A stretch of DNA of 48,965 nt from Bacteroidetes bacterium UBA5697 (GTDB lineage Bacteria > Bacteroidota > Bacteroidia > B-17B0 > Aurantibacillaceae), in assembly GCA_002420145.1 (NCBI GenBank), contig DIHL01000020.1, forward strand, positions 1-48,965, read 5' to 3'. The first letter of the stretch is position 1. Each line of letters starts with the position of its first letter. Shown in pieces: positions 42,404 through 48,965 of this stretch. Position numbers and translations under genes: made by a program. Below the pieces are notes generated by a model. That model was not told the origin of the DNA. It did no database searches and worked only from the letters and a program-made list of their open reading frames with translations.

Positions 42404-42904
42404 ATGACCGTTGAAACTTTAGTTAAAGAATTAGATTTGTTGCCTCACCCTGAAGGTGGTTATTATAAAGAAACCTATCGTTCGGAAGGGAAAATTGCAC
42501 AATCGTGTTTATCACCTGATTTTACAGGCGAAAGAAACATGGCAACAGGAATTTATTTTTTAATTGAAAAAGGGAATTTTTCTGCTTTACATAAAATCAA
42601 AAGTGACGAAACTTGGCATTTTTATTATGGCGATGCTTTAGAAGTCATTGAAATTAGTGAGCAAGGAATATTAACTATTACTCAAATAGGTTCTCATCTT
42701 TTAAAAGGAGAAACCTTTCAATATACAGTTAAAGCAAACACCTGGTTTGGTTCAAGAGTTTCTTGTAATGGAAACTTTTCATTAGTTGGATGCACAGTAT
42801 ATCCAGGATTTGATTTTAATGATTTTGAATTAGTGAAAAGAGACGATTTGATTAAACTATTTCCTCATCACAGTCAATTAATTTCCGAATTAACCAGATT
42901 ATAA
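42404..42904 (+). CDS. Cupin protein (DUF985)
   Basis: The 166-residue protein matches DUF985 cupins: LLPHPEGGYYKETYRSEGKI, IYFLIEKGNFSALHKIKSDETWHFYYGD with cupin His residues, and SLVGCTVYPGFDFNDFEL. The fold often binds a metal or sugar, and function is unknown. The start is four bases after metH, so it may share the riboswitch-controlled mRNA; the stop is two bases from the MFS gene. Confidence 0.88.
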   Translation: MTVETLVKELDLLPHPEGGYYKETYRSEGKIAQSCLSPDFTGERNMATGIYFLIEKGNFSALHKIKSDETWHFYYGDALEVIEISEQGILTITQIGSHLLKGETFQYTVKANTWFGSRVSCNGNFSLVGCTVYPGFDFNDFELVKRDDLIKLFPHHSQLISELTRL

Positions 42905-42906
42905 AT

Positions 42907-44124
42907 ATGCATAAGAACAAAAACCCTTCGCTTGCATTTATTTTTGCAACCATTCTAATTGATTGTATTGGATTTGGAATTATCATTCCAATTATTCCAA
43001 CACTAATAAAAGAGCTGAATGGTAGCGATGTTTCGCAAGCTAGTACTGTTGGTGGCTGGTTATTATTTTTATATGCTTTAATGCAATTTATTTTCGCACC
43101 AATACTTGGTGGATTAAGTGATCAGTATGGAAGACGGCCAGTTTTATTAATTTCTCTTTTAGGTTTAGGTTTAGATAATTTTTTATTAGCCTTTGCTCCT
43201 AACTTAAGCTGGTTAGTAATTGGTAGAATTATTGCTGGAATTTGTGGAGCTAGTTTCAGTACTGCGGGAGCATATATTGCAGATATAAGTCCGAAAGAAA
43301 AACGTGCCCAAAATTTTGGATTAATTGGTGCTGCATTTGGTGTAGGTTTTATTATTGGTCCATTACTCGGTGCCTTATTTAGCAAAATAGATATTCGAGC
43401 ACCATTTATGGTAGCTGGTTGCTTATCGATGTTAAATTTTTTATTTGGATTATTTTTTATTCCAGAATCTTTGGCTCCAGAAAACAAACGAAAATTTGAT
43501 TTCAAACGTGCAAATCCACTAGGTGCCTTTATTAACTTAAAACGTTATCCTTTACTAACAGGTTTAATTATTGGACAATTTATATTATACGTTGCTGGAA
43601 AAACAATTGAAGTTATTTGGGGATACTACAATATTTTAAAATTTAATTGGAGCGAACAAGAAATAGGATATTCATTAGCATTTGTAGGAATCTTGGTATC
43701 TCTCGTTCAAGGAGGATTAATTAGATGGTTTATTCCTAAATATGGTCAGGCAAAAGCTATTTTTTATGGAATTGTATTTTATGCGGTTGGTTTATTTTGT
43801 TTTGCTTTTGCTACTAATAGTTGGATGATGTATGCCTTTTTAGTCCCCTATTGTTTAGGTGGTTTATGTGGTCCAGCGCTTCAAGGAGTAATATCGAATC
43901 ACATTCCCGAAAACGAACAAGGAGAAATTCAAGGATTAAACACCTCGTTAATGAGTATATCAGCTATAATAAGCCCATTAATTATGACAAATTTATTTTA
44001 TCAATTCTCCAAACAAGATGCGGCAGTTTATTTTCCTGGAATTTCATTTTTTATTAGTGGAATTTTATCAATAATAGCTGCCCTAGTCATATACTTATCA
44101 TTAAAAAGAATTAAATTAGATTAA
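42907..44124 (+). CDS. MFS transporter, TetA-like drug/proton antiporter family
   Basis: The 405-residue inner-membrane protein has 12 predicted helices. Motif A GGLSDQYGRRPVLL follows helix 2, and the family's IIIPIIPTLIKEL after helix 1, RIIAGICGASFSTAGAYIADISP (antiporter motif C-like region) and GGLCGPALQGVIS in the second half match tetracycline-resistance-type exporters. The substrate may be a drug or a metabolite. It follows the cupin gene by two bases in one row with metH. Confidence 0.9.
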   Translation: MHKNKNPSLAFIFATILIDCIGFGIIIPIIPTLIKELNGSDVSQASTVGGWLLFLYALMQFIFAPILGGLSDQYGRRPVLLISLLGLGLDNFLLAFAPNLSWLVIGRIIAGICGASFSTAGAYIADISPKEKRAQNFGLIGAAFGVGFIIGPLLGALFSKIDIRAPFMVAGCLSMLNFLFGLFFIPESLAPENKRKFDFKRANPLGAFINLKRYPLLTGLIIGQFILYVAGKTIEVIWGYYNILKFNWSEQEIGYSLAFVGILVSLVQGGLIRWFIPKYGQAKAIFYGIVFYAVGLFCFAFATNSWMMYAFLVPYCLGGLCGPALQGVISNHIPENEQGEIQGLNTSLMSISAIISPLIMTNLFYQFSKQDAAVYFPGISFFISGILSIIAALVIYLSLKRIKLD

Positions 44125-44135
44125 TATTATACAGT

Positions 44136-44525
44136 ATGAAGACTTTTGAAACAAATGCCTTTACGATGACCATTCATGATGATTTGCTAATTGAGTTTAA
44201 AGTAAAAGAGAACACTAATTTAGAAGCAAAAGATGTTTGGGAGTCAAGAGACATGTCCATAGATTACATGCCGGGTAAAAAGTTTTTTGTTTTATTTGAA
44301 GGAGATGATGATGCTTCTGTTTCGGGAGATGCCAGAAGGGCTGGTGCCTCAGAGGAGTATACCAAGCATGTTGCAGCATTAGCATTATATAGCAATAAGG
44401 CTTATGAGAGAATTATTGGAAGTTTGTTTTTAAAAATCAATAAACCATTAGTTCCAACAGAATTCTTTGATGATAGAGAAAAAGCTATTGCGTGGCTTAG
44501 AATCAAGCAAAAATCATCGCAATAA
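44136..44525 (+). CDS. STAS/SpoIIAA-like small protein
   Basis: The 129-residue soluble protein has a beta-alpha pattern like STAS/SpoIIAA-type domains (DUF7793-like Bacteroidota family, from memory). The segments FFVLFEGDDDASVSGDARRAGASEEY, AALALYSNKAYERIIGSLFLKINKP and DDREKAIAWLRI are characteristic. It may regulate by binding a partner; nothing closer is visible. Only 11 bases separate it from the MFS gene. Confidence 0.65.
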   Translation: MKTFETNAFTMTIHDDLLIEFKVKENTNLEAKDVWESRDMSIDYMPGKKFFVLFEGDDDASVSGDARRAGASEEYTKHVAALALYSNKAYERIIGSLFLKINKPLVPTEFFDDREKAIAWLRIKQKSSQ

Positions 44526-44602
44526 TTGTTGTTATTTATTAGCATTTTTTAGTATCTATTTTTACAATATATCGTTATATTTATAGTACTATTATATAAA
44601 TT

Positions 44603-46543
44603 ATGCAACGATTCTTTATTCTTCTTTTAGTTTTCATTAGCAACTCTTTAATTTACTCTCAAAGTAGTTTACCTCCTGGAACTTATACGAGCACTAATAA
44701 AAAAGCGATTGCTTTATATGAAGAAGGAAAGAAAATGCTTGATATTAGGAATTATGAAAAAGCTGAATCTAAATTTAACGATGCTATTTCAAAAGATCCA
44801 AATTTCTGTGAAGCATATGCAATGCTAGGTTCTCTAAATATTGAAAAAAATAATTTTCAAAAAGCAATAGAAAATTTCAAAAATGCACTTTCGCCATATT
44901 ATCCAAACAACTATTATCAATTAGCAGAGCTGCAATTTTATGCTGCTGCATATACAGATGCAAAAATTAATCTTGAAAAATATATTTCCATTCCTAGAAT
45001 AAATCCATCTATCAAAGAAAAAGCATTATTTTTACTTAAATGTGCTAAGTTTGGAGAATTTCAACTTGCATCTCCTCAAAATATTAAACCCATAAATATG
45101 GGCCCAAATATAAATTCTGTTAATGAAGAATATTTACCTAGCATAAGTGCGGATAGCAAATATTTTATTTTCACAAGACAATTTACAGAACAAAAAAATT
45201 GTGCTTTAGAAGAAGGGCAGGAAGATTTTTACATTTCGGTTGATAATAAAGTTGCTACGCCTATTAGAGAACTAAATTCTCCATGTAATGAAGGGGCTCC
45301 TTCTTTGAGTGTTTCAGGAGATTATATGTTTTTTGCTGCGTGTGCCGACAGAGGTGGTTCTTATATGGGTAACAATAATGGATATGGTAGTTGTGATATT
45401 TTTTATACTCAAAAAATAAATGGTAAATGGTCTCTACCACAAAATATTGGACCTCCAATAAATACAGCAAACTGGGAAACACAACCTAGTTTTAGTAGTG
45501 ATGGAAAAACATTATATTTTATACGTGGTAGTAATCGAAATAAAGTTGGTGATGTATACTATTCTGAAATTGGAGCAGACGGAAGATTTAAAGACCCAAT
45601 AAAAATGGGAGATAATATTAATACAGATAAAAATGAACAATCAGTTTTTATTCATCCTGATAATAACTCACTATATTTTACCTCTAATGGAAGAATTGGA
45701 ATGGGGAAAACTGACATTTATTTGAGTCGACGCCAATCAGATGGATCATGGGGTGAAGCAATAAATTTGGGATATCCTATTAATACTGCTGAAGGTGAAT
45801 TTAAACTTGTTGTTGGTCCTGAAAGTAAATATGCTTATTTTTCGAGCGAACGTGAAGGTGGCTTAGGAGGGTCAGACATTTATCAATTTGAATTACCAGA
45901 ATCCGTTCGTCCTGAAAAAATAACCTATGTCAAAGGCTTAACCTATAATGCAAAAACAAAAGAACCTGTTGATGCTTCATTTGAATTAATAGATTTAGAA
46001 ACTCAACAATCTGTTACGAGCGCTTATAGTAATAGTGCTGGAGAATTTTTAGTCACATTAACTTCAAATCACAACTACTTAGTAAATGTGAGTAAACCTG
46101 GTTTTTTATTTTACAGCGATAATTTTTCGTTAAAAGACAAAGTAGCTGATTATAACAAGCCTTATAAATTACAAATTCCATTACAACCAATCGATACAGG
46201 TATTATTGAATTGAAAAATATCTTTTTTGATGTGAATAAATGGGATTTAAAAGCCGAATCAAAAGCCGAATTACAAAAGATTATTACTTTCTTAAAAGCA
46301 AATCCTACTTTAAAAATTGAATTTAGTGGGCATACTGATAATAGTGGTGATAAAGTATTTAATAAAACATTATCTACTAATCGCGCAAAAGCTATTTATG
46401 ATTATGTGATTGAAAAAGGTGCGTTACCAGCTGCAAATTTATCATTCAAGGGTTATGGAGATACAAAACCTAAAGCTCCAAATGATACTCCTGAAAATAA
46501 AGCGAAAAATAGACGAACAGAGCTAAAAGTTTTAAGTAAATAA
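44603..46543 (+). CDS. PorE-like OmpA-family protein with TPR and PD40 domains
   Basis: The 646-residue precursor has a signal peptide (MQRFFILLLVFISNSLIYSQ), TPR repeats (about 28-115), a PD40 propeller (about 150-425), a carboxypeptidase-like sandwich (about 435-525) and an OmpA peptidoglycan-binding domain (about 530-646). In the OmpA part, IEFSGHTDNSGDKVFNKTLS, RAKAIYDYVIEKG and NRRTELKVL are standard. The layout is that of PorE, which anchors the type IX trans-envelope complex to peptidoglycan; many paralogues exist, so PorE itself is not claimed. A relative without OmpA is at 10871. Confidence 0.85.
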   Translation: MQRFFILLLVFISNSLIYSQSSLPPGTYTSTNKKAIALYEEGKKMLDIRNYEKAESKFNDAISKDPNFCEAYAMLGSLNIEKNNFQKAIENFKNALSPYYPNNYYQLAELQFYAAAYTDAKINLEKYISIPRINPSIKEKALFLLKCAKFGEFQLASPQNIKPINMGPNINSVNEEYLPSISADSKYFIFTRQFTEQKNCALEEGQEDFYISVDNKVATPIRELNSPCNEGAPSLSVSGDYMFFAACADRGGSYMGNNNGYGSCDIFYTQKINGKWSLPQNIGPPINTANWETQPSFSSDGKTLYFIRGSNRNKVGDVYYSEIGADGRFKDPIKMGDNINTDKNEQSVFIHPDNNSLYFTSNGRIGMGKTDIYLSRRQSDGSWGEAINLGYPINTAEGEFKLVVGPESKYAYFSSEREGGLGGSDIYQFELPESVRPEKITYVKGLTYNAKTKEPVDASFELIDLETQQSVTSAYSNSAGEFLVTLTSNHNYLVNVSKPGFLFYSDNFSLKDKVADYNKPYKLQIPLQPIDTGIIELKNIFFDVNKWDLKAESKAELQKIITFLKANPTLKIEFSGHTDNSGDKVFNKTLSTNRAKAIYDYVIEKGALPAANLSFKGYGDTKPKAPNDTPENKAKNRRTELKVLSK

Positions 46544-46560
46544 ATTAGATTAGCTTATTC

Positions 46561-47217
46561 ATGATTATTGGAAAACATATTAAAAAGCAATACGGTTCAT
46601 TAGAAGTTTTAAAGGGCGTTGATTTGCATATCAAAGAATCTGAAGTAGTTTCTATCGTTGGCTCCTCAGGAGCTGGTAAAACAACTCTATTAACCATTTT
46701 AGGAACTTTAGATAGACCTAGTTCTGGAGAAATATTATTTAATGGAGTGAATATAACTTCCTTAAACGAAAAAAAATTAGCAGCATTCAGAAATCAACAT
46801 ATTGGTTTTGTCTTTCAGTTCCATCATTTACTTCCTGAATTTACTGCTATTGAAAACGTTTGCATTCCTGCTTTTATTAATAAAACTTCTAAAAAAGAAG
46901 CTGAACTGAAAGCAAATGAACTACTTGACTTATTAGGATTAAAAGATCGTGCAAATCATAAACCATCAGAATTATCTGGTGGAGAACAACAACGTGTAGC
47001 TGTTGCAAGAGCACTAATCAATAATCCTAAAGTTATTTTTGCTGATGAGCCAAGTGGAAATTTAGACAGTGAAAATGCACGAAATTTACATCAATTATTT
47101 TTTAAATTGAGAGATGAATTAAAACAAACCATCGTGGTTGTTACTCACAACGAAACACTTGCAAATATGGCAGATAGAAAATTAATCATGAAAGACGGAC
47201 AAATTCAACAATCGTAA
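46561..47217 (+). CDS. lolD: LolD-like ABC transporter ATP-binding protein
   Basis: The 218-residue ATPase is of the MacB/LolD class. Walker A GSSGAGKT is at about 34-41, the Q-loop in IGFVFQFHHLLPEFTAIENV, the signature LSGGEQQRVAVARAL and the Walker B VIFADEPSGNLD. LolD powers lipoprotein release by LolCE; no permease gene adjoins, so the name is the closest match rather than proven. It lies 17 bases after the PorE-like gene. Confidence 0.82.
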   Translation: MIIGKHIKKQYGSLEVLKGVDLHIKESEVVSIVGSSGAGKTTLLTILGTLDRPSSGEILFNGVNITSLNEKKLAAFRNQHIGFVFQFHHLLPEFTAIENVCIPAFINKTSKKEAELKANELLDLLGLKDRANHKPSELSGGEQQRVAVARALINNPKVIFADEPSGNLDSENARNLHQLFFKLRDELKQTIVVVTHNETLANMADRKLIMKDGQIQQS

Positions 47218-47327
47218 TTATCAGCTTTTTTTCTGAAATATCTATCGCCGAACTGAGAGCAATTATCCAAAGGAGAAATGCTAAAAAGCTTTCTAAGCTT
47301 AATAGAATTCTTTTATGGGTAAACTAT

Positions 47328-48380
47328 GTGTTTATTATTAGTCTTATTGGTTCTATCGCTTCAAAATATATTTCACCTGATCACTTTTGGATATTAGCTT
47401 TTTTTGGATTAGCATTTCCTCTAATCTTATTTGCCAACATTATTTTTGCTATTTATTGGTTTGCTCAATTCCGAATTCAAGCAGCCTTTTCTGTTATAGC
47501 AATCCTCTTTAGCGCTAAAACATGTTTAGGTTTTTTTCAGATAGATTTTACGTCTGATACAATTTCAAATAAAGACATTAAAATCATGAGTTATAACTCT
47601 ATGTTATTTGATTTGTATAATTGGACAAAAAACAAACAAAGTAGAAACATAATTTTAACCACTTTAGCCGAAGAAAATCCAGACATTTTATGCTTGCAAG
47701 AGTTTTATACCTCTGAAGAAAAAGGCGATTTTAATAATATTGATACAGTGACTGGTTTATTAAATGCAAAAAATTATCATGTAGAATATACAACTACCTT
47801 AAGAGGTAATGATCATTGGGGTATAGCAACCTTTACCAAATTCCCTATCATAAAAAAAGGGAAAATCGAATTTAACACAAGTGCAAATAACCTTTGTATT
47901 TATACTGATATTGTTGTAAAAAAAGACACCATACGTATTTATAATATGCATTTGCAATCCATTCGTTTTCAAAAAGCCGATTATAAATTTATTGAGCAAG
48001 TGAGAAATGATACAACTGACACAAAAGATGAAATGGAGAAAAGTAAAACCATCTTAAGGCGACTAAAACGTGCTTTTGTAAAACGTGCCGTTCAGGCAGA
48101 TGCTATTGCTGCTCATATTAAGAATTGCAAATATAAAGTAGTAGTTTGCGGCGATTTCAATGACACTCCTGCTTCTTATGTTTACAATACTGTAAGAGGC
48201 GATTTAAAAGATGCCTTTGTAGAATCAGGTGCTGGATTTGAACAAACTTATGCAGGCAATTTTCCTAGATTTAGAATTGATTATATCTTACATAGCAAAG
48301 AATTTAAGAGTAAAGAATATCACCACATGACAGAAGCCAACACTGACCACTACCCTATTGTAAGTTATATTTCTTACTAA
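47328..48380 (+). CDS. Membrane-bound endonuclease/exonuclease/phosphatase-family protein, frameshifted start
   Basis: From a GTG at 47328 the 350-residue product has two or three N-terminal membrane helices (to about residue 75) and an EEP domain: IMSYNSMLFDLYNW, DILCLQEFYTS, GNDHWGIATFTKFPII, VVVCGDFNDTP and the final EANTDHYPIVSYI. It is a divalent-metal phosphodiesterase of unknown substrate. The frame stays open upstream as RNAKKLSKLNRILLWVNY, but no in-frame ATG precedes it. An ATG at 47278 after AAGGAG is one base out of frame; one extra A in the A5 run (47283-47287) would join it as MLKKLSKLNRILLW, so the true start is probably 47278. Confidence 0.85.
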   Translation: MFIISLIGSIASKYISPDHFWILAFFGLAFPLILFANIIFAIYWFAQFRIQAAFSVIAILFSAKTCLGFFQIDFTSDTISNKDIKIMSYNSMLFDLYNWTKNKQSRNIILTTLAEENPDILCLQEFYTSEEKGDFNNIDTVTGLLNAKNYHVEYTTTLRGNDHWGIATFTKFPIIKKGKIEFNTSANNLCIYTDIVVKKDTIRIYNMHLQSIRFQKADYKFIEQVRNDTTDTKDEMEKSKTILRRLKRAFVKRAVQADAIAAHIKNCKYKVVVCGDFNDTPASYVYNTVRGDLKDAFVESGAGFEQTYAGNFPRFRIDYILHSKEFKSKEYHHMTEANTDHYPIVSYISY

Positions 48381-48965
48381 TCAAAAAACAACCAGTTCAA
48401 TCCAAATTTAAAAGCTCTGTCGTTTTGCAAATAACCTGGAGTTAATGAATAATTGCTTCCCATTAAACCTTGGGTGACATGATCTATTTTAATGAAAAAT
48501 CTCACTGGTTTGATACGAGCATTTAAAAAGAAATCTACATAAGGATAATCGCCAACTGTTGTTTTGGTTTGCACATAATACTGGTTTGTAGCAGGCATAT
48601 AAGCATATCCATAAAACGAACTAAAATACTGTGCATTAAATCCAATTTGAATTTGCAAGGCTTTCTTAAATAAATTACCTTGATAATATAAAGCTCCATT
48701 AATTACATGATTTGGAACGCTAACAATAGACTGATACGACGAACTCTGATAATTATATTTAGCACCAATTCCTAAGTGCTTAAATAATAAAACATCTTTA
48801 TTTATAAAAGCCGATATGTTTTGAATAGCAATTGGCGTTTGTTCGGGAATAGCTAATTCATTAAAATAAATCAAATTCTTAATATTCTGGTATACAATTC
48901 CCATGTCAAAACGATTATCTATTGTTGATATAGAAAGTAATGCTTGTGTTTTATCCGTTGGAGAA
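48377..48965 (-). CDS. Putative porin (Porin_10-type), C-terminal part
   Basis: The reading frame is open to the window edge, so the N-terminal part lies outside; the first internal ATG is at 48904, but the frame upstream (SPTDKTQALLSISTIDNRFD) looks coding. The visible part is an outer-membrane beta-barrel with alternating strands, ending VDFFLNARIKPVRFFIKIDH, GLMGSNYSLTPGYLQNDRAFKFGLNW and a C-terminal LFFD. This resembles Bacteroidota putative porins (Porin_10). It converges with the EEP-family gene with a four-base overlap of the stops. Confidence 0.75.
   Translation of the reverse strand, partial: SPTDKTQALLSISTIDNRFDMGIVYQNIKNLIYFNELAIPEQTPIAIQNISAFINKDVLLFKHLGIGAKYNYQSSSYQSIVSVPNHVINGALYYQGNLFKKALQIQIGFNAQYFSSFYGYAYMPATNQYYVQTKTTVGDYPYVDFFLNARIKPVRFFIKIDHVTQGLMGSNYSLTPGYLQNDRAFKFGLNWLFFD

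Noticed and set aside
43122..43505. A 127-codon frame opposite the MFS gene
   Set aside because: The MFS protein on the plus strand is well supported; this frame is its mirror.
47278..47322. ATG-led 14-codon frame after AAGGAG
   Set aside because: It is read as the displaced start of the EEP-family gene rather than a separate small gene.
1..48965. CRISPR arrays, rRNA genes, phage or plasmid modules
   Set aside because: No direct-repeat/spacer arrays, rRNA sequence, capsid/tail genes or replication-origin features were seen.

Overview
This is an AT-rich chromosomal segment of a Bacteroidota bacterium, probably from Flavobacteriales or a nearby order. Evidence for this is a gliding/type IX secretion gene (gldD), a metalloprotease with a type IX C-terminal sorting domain, PorE-like TPR/PD40 proteins, a Porin_10-type porin, a TonB receptor with a carboxypeptidase-like N-domain, and many TAnnTTTG promoter boxes, the -7 element of this phylum. 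Nearly all of the window is core, densely packed genome.

Layout. 0.2-8.5 kb: yajQ, a 1,489-residue secreted protein of unknown function, and a TonB receptor divergent from a DtxR/MntR-type metalloregulator. A perfect palindrome resembling a DtxR half-site pair lies between the last two. 8.5-17 kb: a DUF4139 protein, recR with a TPR/PD40 protein, an orphan family-5 solute-binding protein and an RND/MMPL exporter. 17-19.6 kb: the one clear accessory element, a single-gene restriction-modification enzyme (nuclease plus N6-adenine methylase). It is packaged like an integron gene cassette, with an attC-like folded site after the gene and matching GTTAGC joints at both ends. No integrase is present. 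19.7-26.4 kb: UvrD/PcrA helicase, ssb, gldD (without the usual gldE between them), gpsA, a DEDDy exonuclease with folA, and a small protein of five 16-residue repeats. 26.5-30.2 kb: a likely operon (unknown gene, kdnA, kdnB, kdsA) for 8-amino-Kdo, the modified Kdo of lipid A-core. 30.3-38.4 kb: tRNA-Lys, RNase H, DUF1415, a cytochrome/propeller lipoprotein with a DCC-family protein, pdxJ, a lectin-fold secreted protein, an M43 protease, an orphan response regulator and two small genes. 38.4-42.4 kb: a SAM-I riboswitch with its own terminator in front of metH. 42.4-49 kb: cupin, MFS exporter, STAS-like protein, PorE-like OmpA protein, lolD, a membrane EEP-family phosphodiesterase whose start looks frameshifted, and the 3' part of a porin that runs off the window.

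The most noteworthy items are the integron-cassette-like restriction-modification unit, the DtxR-like operator between the TonB receptor and the regulator, five genes whose TAnnTTTG-like box sits only 4-5 bases before the ATG (suggesting leaderless mRNAs), the Kdo8N operon headed by an unknown gene, and a riboswitch whose P3 arm carries an 8-base tandem repeat.
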